5,952 bases of DNA from Sulfidibacterium sp046706345 (GCA_046706345.1 JBJKPL010000146.1:1-5952), one strand, 5' to 3'; positions 1 through 4,847 are shown, counted from the first letter of the stretch. A program made the numbers and translations. Notes: a model not told the origin generated them from the sequence alone.

Positions 1-1
1 G

Positions 2-994
2 GCTTCGACCTTGCTGGGACTCTCTTCTTTCCCTTCGGATCATCCGTTGCACGTCGGCTTCCTGGGCATGCACGGCAACTACGGCCCCAACGTCAATACC
101 AACAATGCCGATCTGCTGATCGCCATCGGGATGCGATTCGACGACCGGGTGACCGGGAAGCTGGCAGAGTATGCCAAAAAAGCAAAGATCATCCACATCG
201 AGATCGATAAAGCCGAGATCAACAAAAATGTGGTGGTGGATGTCCAGATCAATGCCGATGCCCGCGAGGCGTTGCAGTCCCTGATCCCGCTGGTGGAGGA
301 AACCAGTCATGTACATTGGCTGCAGACCTTCAAGGCCATGGATTTCACCGAAAACGAAATGGTCATCAAAGGCGAGACCAATCCCCGCGAAGGAAAGATC
401 CGCATGGGCGAGGTGATCCGGATGATCTCCAAAAAGACCGAAGGGAAGGCCATTGTGGTAACCGACGTCGGACAAAACCAGATGGCGGCGGCACGGTATT
501 ACAATTTTGCCGAGCCCAACGGCCTGATCACTTCGGGAGGCATGGGCACCATGGGCTTCGGCTTGCCGGCAGCCATCGGCGCCAAGATTGCCCGTCCCGA
601 AAAGGAAGTCATCCTTTTTGTGGGTGACGGCGGTCTGCAGATGACCATCCAGGAACTGGGCACCATCCTGCAGTACCATACGGCGGTCAAGGTCGTTTTG
701 CTGAACAACGATTTCCTGGGCATGGTGCGGCAGTGGCAGGATCTGTTTTACAACAAACGCTATGCCGCCACCGAGATGGTGAACCCCGACTTCGTGAAAA
801 TTGGCGAAGGTTACGGCATCCAAAGCGAAAAGGTGGTGGACCGCAAGGACCTGAACGATGCCGTTGACCGGATGCTGTCATCCGAAAGCGCCTTCCTGCT
901 GGATGTTTCGGTAGAAAAAGAAGGGAATATTTTCCCCATGGTGGAACCGGGAAAAGCCGTCTCTGAAGTGACGCTGGCCCCCTCAAAATCTTAA
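2..994 (+). CDS. ilvB: Acetolactate synthase large (catalytic) subunit, 3' part
   Basis: Catalytic subunit of acetohydroxyacid synthase, a cytosolic ThDP-, FAD- and Mg-dependent enzyme. It condenses pyruvate with pyruvate or 2-oxobutyrate in the first common step of valine/leucine and isoleucine synthesis. The reading frame is open from the left edge, so the 5' end lies outside. About 330 residues are visible of a family length near 560-580. The visible part starts in the central domain (FPSDHPL, then GMHGNYGPN and IGMRFDDRVTGK) and runs through the C-terminal ThDP-binding domain. The ThDP motif is clear: GDG at nt 623-631, then 24 residues, then NN at nt 704-709. SGGMGTMGFGLPAAIGA precedes it and MVRQWQ follows it, as expected. 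The TTG at position 11 is not a start, because the homology continues upstream (STLLGLSSFP). The ilvN start lies 6 nt after the stop, indicating one operon. No frameshift or missing motif was seen in the visible part. Confidence 0.96.
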   Translation, partial: ASTLLGLSSFPSDHPLHVGFLGMHGNYGPNVNTNNADLLIAIGMRFDDRVTGKLAEYAKKAKIIHIEIDKAEINKNVVVDVQINADAREALQSLIPLVEETSHVHWLQTFKAMDFTENEMVIKGETNPREGKIRMGEVIRMISKKTEGKAIVVTDVGQNQMAAARYYNFAEPNGLITSGGMGTMGFGLPAAIGAKIARPEKEVILFVGDGGLQMTIQELGTILQYHTAVKVVLLNNDFLGMVRQWQDLFYNKRYAATEMVNPDFVKIGEGYGIQSEKVVDRKDLNDAVDRMLSSESAFLLDVSVEKEGNIFPMVEPGKAVSEVTLAPSKS

Positions 995-1000
995 TGCATT

Positions 1001-1534
1001 ATGAATAGCGAATTCACATTGAGTTTGTTTACCGAGAACCACATCGGTGTGCTGAATCAGGTAACAAACATTTTAACGCGGAGGCAGATCAACATCGAAA
1101 GCATCACCGCCTCCGAATCCGCCGTCCATGGCGTCCATCTGATCACCATCGTCGTCATCACTTCCGAGGAACTGGTGTCGAAAGTCGCCGGCCAGATGGA
1201 AAAGCTCATCGACGTGCTGAAAGTTTTTGTCCATACCCCCGAGGAGATCATCCACGAGGAAGTGGCCCTGTACAAGGTCAGGACCAAGGAACTGATGCAC
1301 AAGGTCAACCTGGAACAGATCGTCCGTGAAAACGGCGCCCGCATCCTGGAGATCACCCCGGAATACGCCGTCATTGAATGCACGGGGCACAAAGCCGACA
1401 CCAGCATTCTTTTCGAAAAACTGCGTCCTTACGGGATCCTGCAGTTTGCCCGTTCGGGACGGGTGGCGATCACAAAACAACTGAAAGAATTGGTGCAGTA
1501 CCTCGAAGAGATGGATGCTGCCAGTAATCAATAA
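1001..1534 (+). CDS. ilvN: Acetolactate synthase small (regulatory) subunit
   Basis: Regulatory subunit that binds IlvB, stimulates it and gives feedback inhibition by valine. The protein has 177 residues, within the family's usual 160-180. The N-terminal ACT domain covers about residues 3-78: FTLSLFTENHIGVLNQVTNI is the typical opening, followed by RRQINIESITAS and a segment ending near VFVHTPEE. The C-terminal small-subunit domain covers about 85-170, including ELMHKVNL, a segment around ARILEITPEYAVIECTG, and LRPYGILQFARSGRVAI near the end. The ATG at 1001 places the ACT strand at residue 4, which suits the family. There is no good Shine-Dalgarno sequence, as is common in Bacteroidota, and translation may be coupled to ilvB, whose stop is only 6 nt upstream. 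ilvC follows after 38 nt. The effector (valine) is family knowledge and is not read from this sequence. Confidence 0.96.
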   Translation: MNSEFTLSLFTENHIGVLNQVTNILTRRQINIESITASESAVHGVHLITIVVITSEELVSKVAGQMEKLIDVLKVFVHTPEEIIHEEVALYKVRTKELMHKVNLEQIVRENGARILEITPEYAVIECTGHKADTSILFEKLRPYGILQFARSGRVAITKQLKELVQYLEEMDAASNQ

Positions 1535-1572
1535 AAGTATTAACTCTGAAATTTAACATAAACACAGTAAAC

Positions 1573-2619
1573 ATGGCACAAATCAATTTTGGTGGCGTTG
1601 TAGAAAATGTAGCCACCCGCGAAGAATTCTCACTGGAAAAAGCACGGCAGGTACTCAAGGAGGAAGTGATCGCCGTGATCGGTTACGGCGTCCAGGGACC
1701 CGGACAATCGCTCAACCTGAAAGACAACGGTTTCAATGTCATCATCGGACAACGGAAAGGATCCAAAACCTGGGACAAGGCCGTAGCTGACGGCTGGTCC
1801 CGCGGCAAAGATCTTTTTGAGAGCGAAGAAGCCTGCGAAAAGGCTACCATCATCCAGTATCTGCTTTCCGACGCCGGACAGATCGCCCAGTGGCCTACCG
1901 TGAAGAAACATCTCACGCCCGGGAAAGCCCTTTACTTTTCACACGGCTTCGGGATCACCTACAGCGACCAGACAGGCATCATCCCGCCAAAGGATGTGGA
2001 TGTGATCCTGATCGCCCCCAAGGGCTCCGGAACGTCTCTGAGGCGGCTTTTCGTGGCCGGAAAAGGCATCAACTCCAGTTATGCCATTTACCAGGATGCC
2101 ACCGGCAAAGCCAAAGATCGTGTGTTTGCCCTTGGCATCGGCGTGGGCTCCGGCTATTTGTTTGAAACCGATTTCAAGAAAGAAGTCTTCAGCGACCTGA
2201 CGGGGGAACGCGGCGTGCTGATGGGTGCCATCGCCGGGATCATGGAAGCACAATACAACAAACTGCGCTCCAAGGGACACTCTCCTTCGGAAGCCTTCAA
2301 CGAAACGGTGGAAGAGCTCACCCAGAGCCTGCTGCCCCTGGTCGGGGAAAACGGTATGGACTGGATGTATGCCAACACGTCCACCACGGCACAACGCGGT
2401 GCCCTGGACTGGAAAAACCGCTTCCGCGACGCCGTGGCTCCGGTTTTCGATGACCTGTACGACAGCGTGGCCACCGGCAACGAAGCCCGCATCACCATCG
2501 AAGCCAACCGCCAGCCCGATTACCGCGAAAAGCTGAGCGAGGAGCTCCGCGAGATCCGCGAATCGGAAATGTGGCAGACTGGCGCCACGGTCAGAAAACT
2601 CCGTCCTGAGAACGGGTAA
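1573..2619 (+). CDS. ilvC: Ketol-acid reductoisomerase
   Basis: Converts acetolactate or acetohydroxybutyrate to the 2,3-dihydroxy-acid by Mg-dependent alkyl migration and NAD(P)H reduction, the step directly after IlvBN. It has 348 residues. The N-terminal Rossmann domain has the nucleotide loop GYGVQGPGQ at residues 37-45, whereas most bacterial enzymes read GYGSQGHA here. To my knowledge the GPGQ form is usual in Bacteroidota. The basic loop GQRKGSKTW (59-67) suggests NADPH preference, by inference. Catalytic residues by family comparison: H124 (SHGFG), K150 (APKGSG), metal ligands D208 and E212 (SDLTGE), E244 and E248 in the knotted helical domain (ETVEELT), and substrate-contacting S270 (ANTSTTAQRG). 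One knotted domain is present, as in the short class. The start at 1573 follows ilvN by 38 nt with no recognisable promoter between them, so it is probably co-transcribed. A strong terminator follows 21 nt after the stop. Confidence 0.96.
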   Translation: MAQINFGGVVENVATREEFSLEKARQVLKEEVIAVIGYGVQGPGQSLNLKDNGFNVIIGQRKGSKTWDKAVADGWSRGKDLFESEEACEKATIIQYLLSDAGQIAQWPTVKKHLTPGKALYFSHGFGITYSDQTGIIPPKDVDVILIAPKGSGTSLRRLFVAGKGINSSYAIYQDATGKAKDRVFALGIGVGSGYLFETDFKKEVFSDLTGERGVLMGAIAGIMEAQYNKLRSKGHSPSEAFNETVEELTQSLLPLVGENGMDWMYANTSTTAQRGALDWKNRFRDAVAPVFDDLYDSVATGNEARITIEANRQPDYREKLSEELREIRESEMWQTGATVRKLRPENG

Positions 2620-2640
2620 ATTTTCTCTATAATAATTGCC

Positions 2641-2672
2641 ACCGGGGTTCCGAAAGGGATCCCGGTTTTTTT
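2641..2672 (+). terminator. Intrinsic terminator of the ilv operon
   Basis: An 11-bp stem with arms ACCGGGGTTCC (2641-2651) and GGGATCCCGGT (2656-2666) encloses a GAAA tetraloop. It contains two G-U pairs and no mismatch, and runs directly into a 7-T tract (2666-2672). The position, 21 nt after the ilvC stop, makes it the end of the ilvB-ilvN-ilvC transcript. Confidence 0.93.
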
Positions 2673-2712
2673 GTGGCTAAGATTTCAGAAGCCGAGTGTA
2701 TTGAATGGGATC

Positions 2713-2900
2713 TTTGTCATGCTGGATGGACACATGTTGTCATATCGACCGCAGGGAGATATCCCCTCAGGACGAACCTCGCTCCTCAGGGGATTTCTCT
2801 CCCGATTTACCGGGATCGAAATGACAGCCTGTTAAAAGATTGCAGGCAGGGATCCCTTCACTTCCTGCCCGTCCGGCAGGCGGGCGTTCAGGATGACAAA
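2713..2900. repeat. MITE-like intergenic palindromic repeat
   Basis: A 188-bp element bounded by near-perfect inverted ends: TTTGTCATGCTG at 2713-2724 and CAGGATGACAAA at 2889-2900 (11 of 12 bases pair). Inside lie further nested inverted repeats, including an 89-bp imperfect palindrome (2738-2826) and a GC-rich hairpin at 2864-2880 (arms CCTGCC and GGCAGG). It codes for nothing convincing. Open frames through it are translations of repeat DNA. From general knowledge, TGTCAT...TCGA...GGGAGA and GTCATCCTGAACG...AAGTGAAGGGATC blocks of this kind are dispersed in high copy in intergenic DNA of many Bacteroidota. Copy number in this genome cannot be seen here. No target-site duplication was found. 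Confidence 0.75.
2738..2826. repeat. Inner 89-bp imperfect palindrome
   Basis: Arms TGTCATATCGACC (2738-2750) and GGGATCGAAATGACA (2812-2826) enclose a second pair, GGGAGATATCCCCT (2754-2767) opposite AGGGGATTTCTCTCCC (2788-2803). The centre is TCCCCT-c-AGGA facing TCCT-c-AGGGGA around a 10-nt loop at 2773-2782. As RNA or extruded DNA this would form one long interrupted hairpin within the 2713-2900 element. Confidence 0.7.
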
Positions 2901-2939
2901 AACAACGTTTCACAAAAGTCGTGTACTTTCTATGGTTAT

Positions 2940-2971
2940 TTTGGGTCATTTCATGAATAGCCTTATATTTG
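2940..2971 (+). promoter_or_regulatory. Bacteroidota-type promoter for pyrH
   Basis: The -33 element TTTG (2940-2943) is separated by 20 nt from TATATTTG (2964-2971), which matches the -7 consensus TAnnTTTG exactly. Spacing and both boxes agree with the known Bacteroidota housekeeping sigma factor consensus. Transcription would start near 2976-2980 and leave a leader of about 60 nt before pyrH. It sits 40 nt beyond the end of the palindromic repeat. Confidence 0.8.
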
Positions 2972-3036
2972 CTTCTTTGAACAAAATCCGGAAGGGAAGG
3001 TTTTATTCCTCTGGTTCACAAGATAAAGCAACGGTC

Positions 3037-3744
3037 ATGAAATACAAAAGAATTTTACTGAAACTGAGCGGCGAGGCGCTGATGGGCAAAAAGAATTACG
3101 GCATTGACTCCGAAACGCTTACCGCTTACTGTAACGACATTACAGAAATCGTTCACCAGAACATCCAGACGGCCATCGTGATCGGCGGCGGGAACATCTT
3201 CCGCGGGTTGCAGGGCGCTGCCGAAGGCTTCGACCGGGTCCAGGGCGATTACATGGGCATGCTGGCCACCGTGATCAACTCCATGGCCCTGCAGGCAGAA
3301 CTGGAAAAACAGGGACTGAAGGTAAAATTGCTTTCCGGATTGTATATCGACCCCATCTCCGAATCCATCAGCGGACACAAAGCCATCGAGTATCTCGAAA
3401 AGGGCTATGTGGTGATCCTGGCCGGCGGCACCGGGAACCCGTTCTTTACCACCGATACGGCCGCCGCACTGCGGGGCGTGGAAATCCATGCCGAAGTGCT
3501 GCTGAAAGGCACCCGCGTGGACGGCATCTATACCGCCGATCCTGAAAAAGTGCCCACCGCCACCAAATACGATACGCTGACCTTCGATGATGCTTACCAG
3601 AACAACCTTCAGGTGATGGACATGACCGCCTTTACCCTGTGCAAGGAAAACAACCTGCCCATCCTGGTGTTCGACATGAACAAACCGGGCAACCTGCAGA
3701 AAGTCGTTTCCGGCGAAAAGATCGGAACCCTGGTGACGAAATAA
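3037..3744 (+). CDS. pyrH: Uridylate kinase (UMP kinase)
   Basis: Phosphorylates UMP to UDP with ATP in pyrimidine nucleotide synthesis. It is a cytosolic hexamer of the amino-acid kinase fold and normally essential. From the ATG at 3037 the protein has 235 residues, the usual family length. Visible motifs are LLKLSGEALMG (7-17), GGGNIFRG (50-57), GDYMGMLATVINS (70-82, UMP-site region), AGGTGNPFFTTDTAA (129-143), LLKGTRVDGIYTADPEK (155-171) and the C-terminal LPILVFDMNKPGN. An upstream in-frame ATG at 2893 would add 48 residues, but those translate repeat DNA and precede the promoter at 2940-2971, so 3037 is preferred. No Shine-Dalgarno is obvious. In many bacteria, Bacteroidota included, frr lies next to pyrH. 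Here a repeat-rich region follows and no frr is present in the window, so pyrH appears to stand alone. Confidence 0.96.
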   Translation: MKYKRILLKLSGEALMGKKNYGIDSETLTAYCNDITEIVHQNIQTAIVIGGGNIFRGLQGAAEGFDRVQGDYMGMLATVINSMALQAELEKQGLKVKLLSGLYIDPISESISGHKAIEYLEKGYVVILAGGTGNPFFTTDTAAALRGVEIHAEVLLKGTRVDGIYTADPEKVPTATKYDTLTFDDAYQNNLQVMDMTAFTLCKENNLPILVFDMNKPGNLQKVVSGEKIGTLVTK

Positions 3745-3767
3745 GAGGATTTATTCCAATAGACTGG

Positions 3768-3806
3768 CGCGCGTTTGTAACGCGTGACATTAGTTTGCAA
3801 TAATGT
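3768..3806 (+). repeat. Left-end tandem hairpin pair (REP-like)
   Basis: First hairpin 3768-3786: arms CGCGCGTT and AACGCGTG around loop TGT, 8 bp with one G-T pair. Second hairpin 3787-3806 follows without a gap: arms ACATTA and TAATGT around GTTTGCAA. Both carry a GTTTG(T/C)AA core. They begin 23 nt after the pyrH stop but lack a T tract, so they do not look like a standard terminator. Confidence 0.7.
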
Positions 3807-3856
3807 TATGGGATGGCCAAGGAGATGAAGCGCGACGTTGTCCCGAATTCCCTTCC

Positions 3857-3879
3857 TTTCTTTGCGGCGTCCAAAGAAA
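3857..3879. repeat. Hairpin with TTTCTTTG/CAAAGAAA arms
   Basis: Perfect 8-bp stem (3857-3864 with 3872-3879) around a 7-nt loop CGGCGTC. It abuts the next hairpin at 3880 and belongs to the composite repeat region. Confidence 0.6.
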
Positions 3880-3903
3880 TCCCGACTTGTCGGGACCGTT
3901 TTT
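3880..3903 (+). repeat. TCCCGA/TCGGGA hairpin followed by T tract
   Basis: Arms TCCCGA (3880-3885) and TCGGGA (3890-3895) enclose CTTG. After CCG comes a run of five T (3899-3903). This could act as a weak terminator for pyrH readthrough, but the stem is short and the T tract is offset by 3 nt. A related inverted repeat with longer arms (GTCCCGA/TCGGGAC) recurs at 4009-4026, so it is best read as a repeat family. Confidence 0.55.
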
Positions 3904-3944
3904 GGTGGCCTGCGCACATCCGGGAACGAACACTGGTCATTGTT

Positions 3945-3959
3945 TCCGCCAAAGGCGGA
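3945..3959. repeat. TCCGCC/GGCGGA hairpin
   Basis: Perfect 6-bp GC-rich stem (3945-3950 with 3954-3959) around AAA. It is another short palindrome of the composite repeat region. Confidence 0.55.
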
Positions 3960-4001
3960 GCGGACAGGTGCAACGCACGACAGCCACAAAAAAACCGTTT
4001 A

Positions 4002-4034
4002 ATTCTGAGTCCCGATGATTCGGGACGTGAGAAT
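4002..4034. repeat. Two-tier hairpin around GTCCCGA/TCGGGAC
   Basis: Inner arms GTCCCGA (4009-4015) and TCGGGAC (4020-4026) enclose TGAT. Outer arms ATTCT (4002-4006) and AGAAT (4030-4034) extend it past a small internal loop. The inner part resembles the hairpin at 3880-3895. Confidence 0.6.
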
Positions 4035-4048
4035 CTTAACCCTGTGCT

Positions 4049-4071
4049 CTTCCGGATTTGTAATCCGGAAG
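4049..4071. repeat. 10-bp perfect hairpin with TGT loop
   Basis: Arms CTTCCGGATT (4049-4058) and AATCCGGAAG (4062-4071) enclose loop TGT. It has the same TT-loop-AA closing as the hairpin at 3768 and the two that follow, with an unrelated stem. Confidence 0.75.
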
Positions 4072-4082
4072 TTTTTAGGCCG

Positions 4083-4099
4083 CAGGATTTTAAATCCTG
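4083..4099. repeat. 7-bp perfect hairpin with TTA loop
   Basis: Arms CAGGATT (4083-4089) and AATCCTG (4093-4099) enclose TTA. It lies 11 nt after the previous hairpin and shares its GGATT/AATCC part. Confidence 0.7.
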
Positions 4100-4110
4100 A
4101 TTCCCGGAAA

Positions 4111-4133
4111 CATTCGGATTCTAAATCCGAATG
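4111..4133. repeat. 10-bp perfect hairpin with CTA loop
   Basis: Arms CATTCGGATT (4111-4120) and AATCCGAATG (4124-4133) enclose CTA. It is the third of three successive hairpins at 4049-4133 with the GGATT/AATCC stem top and distinct stem bases. Confidence 0.75.
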
Positions 4134-4170
4134 AGCAATAGAAACTGGACCGGCATGCCCTGAATTGAGC

Positions 4171-4216
4171 GTAGTTGCAAACTACAACCAGGCGGGGGTT
4201 TGCCAATGCCCCGGGC
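4171..4216 (-). repeat. Right-end hairpin pair, inverted relative to the left end
   Basis: Hairpin 4171-4185 has arms GTAGTT and AACTAC around GCA, which reads as the GTTTGCAAC core on the - strand. Hairpin 4193-4213 has a GC-rich stem (CGGGG facing CCCCG, then GTT facing AAT with one bulged G) around TGCC. The order of a GC-rich outer hairpin and a GTTTGCAA inner hairpin mirrors the pair at 3768-3806. Confidence 0.55.
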
Positions 4217-4310
4217 TTTAAAGATCCTCTTGAAATTGTACTGTAACATGATTTGAAGTTTAAAGGTTTTAGAAAAATTGATTTATCCTGTAAAAAAAGG
4301 TGAGAAAGGT

Positions 4311-4580
4311 ATGTCTACAAAGAAAAAAGATCTTCCTAGTTTTAATAAAGATATGCTTATCGTAGAAAATGATCTTCATATTGCATTTTCAGATAGTTGT
4401 ATTGAATTTTTAGATGGTCGTATTCCATTTTCAGATATTCATATCGTATTTTTAGGTATTCGTTATGTATTTTTAGATCTTCGTACTGCATTTTTAGATC
4501 TTCGTACTACATTTTCGGTTCTTTGTATTGAAAATTTTTGTTTTCGAAAAAGAAAAAAATACGGCGCAGGCCGGAGATAA
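4311..4580 (+). CDS. Possible 89-residue heptapeptide-repeat protein, unknown function
   Basis: I do not recognise this protein. From the ATG at 4311 it has a basic start (MSTKKKD), then about ten 7-residue repeats, of which the clearest seven cover residues 21-69. The pattern is roughly D-x-(R/H/C)-(I/T)-x-F-(L/S), for example DLHIAFS, DIHIVFL and DLRTAFL. The tail is basic (FRKRKKYGAGRR). There is no signal peptide, no clear membrane segment and no known motif. A purine-rich stretch with AAGGTGAG precedes the start, a more plausible ribosome site than at the other genes here. The in-frame TTG at 4278 is a less likely start. Base use is strikingly AT-rich (codons mostly NNT or NNA), unlike the GC-ending codons of ilvC and pyrH. 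The final codons and stop lie in GC-richer repeat DNA, so the natural end may have been lost. It may be non-coding repeat DNA that happens to stay open. Confidence 0.4.
   Translation: MSTKKKDLPSFNKDMLIVENDLHIAFSDSCIEFLDGRIPFSDIHIVFLGIRYVFLDLRTAFLDLRTTFSVLCIENFCFRKRKKYGAGRR
4329..4538 (+). repeat. 21-bp tandem repeat array (about 10 units)
   Basis: Units of exactly 21 bp run without gaps. Clear ones start at 4371, 4392, 4413, 4434, 4455, 4476 and 4497. Degenerate ones start at 4329, 4350 and 4518. The consensus is GAT, NNT, YRT, AYT, NNA, TTT, TNA read as triplets. The two nearest neighbours (4476 and 4497) differ at only three positions. Every clear unit contains an ATTTT tract in the same place. 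There are no spacers, so this is not a CRISPR array. The period equals seven codons and also two DNA helical turns. Confidence 0.9.
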
Positions 4581-4605
4581 CCGACAGGCTGTCCCGGTCT
4601 GTCGG
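4581..4605. repeat. CCGACAG/CTGTCGG hairpin
   Basis: Perfect 7-bp stem (4581-4587 with 4599-4605) around an 11-nt loop. It starts directly after the stop codon of the 4311 ORF and marks the return to GC-richer repeat DNA. No T tract follows, so it is not a typical terminator. Confidence 0.6.
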
Positions 4606-4648
4606 GAAAGCGATCTCATTTAGGACACCGCAAGGAAAATCGCATGTA

Positions 4649-4681
4649 AATCTTGTCACAAGCGGACGCTTGCTCCAGATT
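4649..4681. repeat. Two-tier hairpin AATCT...CAAGCG/CGCTTG...AGATT
   Basis: Outer arms AATCT (4649-4653) and AGATT (4677-4681) enclose inner arms CAAGCG (4659-4664) and CGCTTG (4667-4672). The inner arms are nearly contiguous, so the real loop is probably 4 nt. This is the last hairpin before the terminator shared with the tRNA gene. Nothing else was identified between 4606 and 4701. Confidence 0.55.
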
Positions 4682-4701
4682 ATTCAAACGAAATGTGCCA
4701 T

Positions 4702-4738
4702 AACAAAAAAGGAAGCCTTTTGAGCTTCCTTTTTTGTT
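4702..4738 (-). terminator. Intrinsic terminator after tRNA-Asp, symmetric for both strands
   Basis: A perfect 15-bp palindrome: AACAAAAAAGGAAGC (4702-4716) pairs with GCTTCCTTTTTTGTT (4724-4738) around a 7-nt loop. On either strand a GGAAGC/GCTTCC core is followed by six T, so it can stop transcripts arriving from both sides. On the - strand it begins 3 nt after the tRNA 3' end. On the + strand it would end any transcript through the 21-bp repeat array. Confidence 0.9.
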
Positions 4739-4741
4739 GAG

Positions 4742-4815
4742 CGGTCCGGACGGGACTCGAACCCGCGACCCCATGCGTGACAGGCATGTATTCTAACCAA
4801 CTGAACTACCGGACC
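4742..4815 (-). tRNA. tRNA-Asp, anticodon GTC
   Basis: A full 74-nt cloverleaf reads on the - strand. The acceptor arms GGTCCGG and CCGGACC pair perfectly. The D arm is GTTC/GAAT (one G-U), with AGTTGGTTA in the loop. The anticodon stem CATGC/GCATG is perfect, and the loop CTGTCAC gives anticodon GTC (Asp). The variable loop is GGGTC, and the T arm is GCGGG/CCCGT with TTCGAGT in the loop. The discriminator base is G, as tRNA-Asp identity requires. CCA is not encoded (CTC follows), so it must be added after transcription. The gene has its own promoter (4848-4878) and terminator (4702-4738), which makes it a one-gene unit between comEC and the repeat region. Confidence 0.97.
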
Positions 4816-4847
4816 AGGATTGAATGAACTTCCGTTAAATCGGAGTG

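Larger units (their letters stand above)
3766..4216. repeat. Hairpin-dense, REP-like composite repeat region
   Basis: No convincing gene lies between pyrH and the 4311 ORF. This stretch holds at least eleven short inverted repeats, several listed separately. Five share one design: the 5' arm ends in TT, the loop is 3 nt (TGT, TTA, CTA or GCA), and the 3' arm starts with AA, while the rest of the stem differs each time. Two others at 3787 and 4193 carry a related GTTTGCAA or GTTTGCCAA core. The two ends carry hairpin pairs in opposite orientation, as in REP/BIME clusters or a non-autonomous mobile element. No transposase remnant was found. Frames running through it (for example 3813-4100) translate the repeats. 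Confidence 0.65.

Noticed and set aside
1535..1572. Separate promoter for ilvC
   Set aside because: The 38-nt gap is AT-rich but has no TAnnTTTG box, so co-transcription with ilvN is simpler.
2673..2960. 95-codon + strand open frame after the ilvC terminator
   Set aside because: It starts with GTG at the end of the terminator T tract and translates the palindromic repeat. No family resemblance, and base pairing explains its sequence.
2893..3036. Upstream ATG (2893) as the start of pyrH
   Set aside because: The extra 48 residues translate repeat and promoter DNA, and the consensus promoter lies downstream of this codon. From 3037 the protein matches the normal family length and N-terminus.
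3609..3989. 126-codon - strand open frame overlapping the pyrH end
   Set aside because: Half of it is antisense to well-conserved pyrH and the rest is repeat DNA.
3813..4100. 95-codon + strand open frame after pyrH
   Set aside because: It runs through at least six hairpins of the repeat region, and its residues mirror the palindromes. No start context and no recognisable domain.
4217..4310. Promoter for the 4311 ORF
   Set aside because: ATGATTTG near 4248-4255 has only the TTTG part of the -7 box and no TTTG at the right distance, so no promoter is called.
4329..4538. CRISPR array
   Set aside because: The 21-bp units abut with no spacers, they vary internally, and no cas gene is present.
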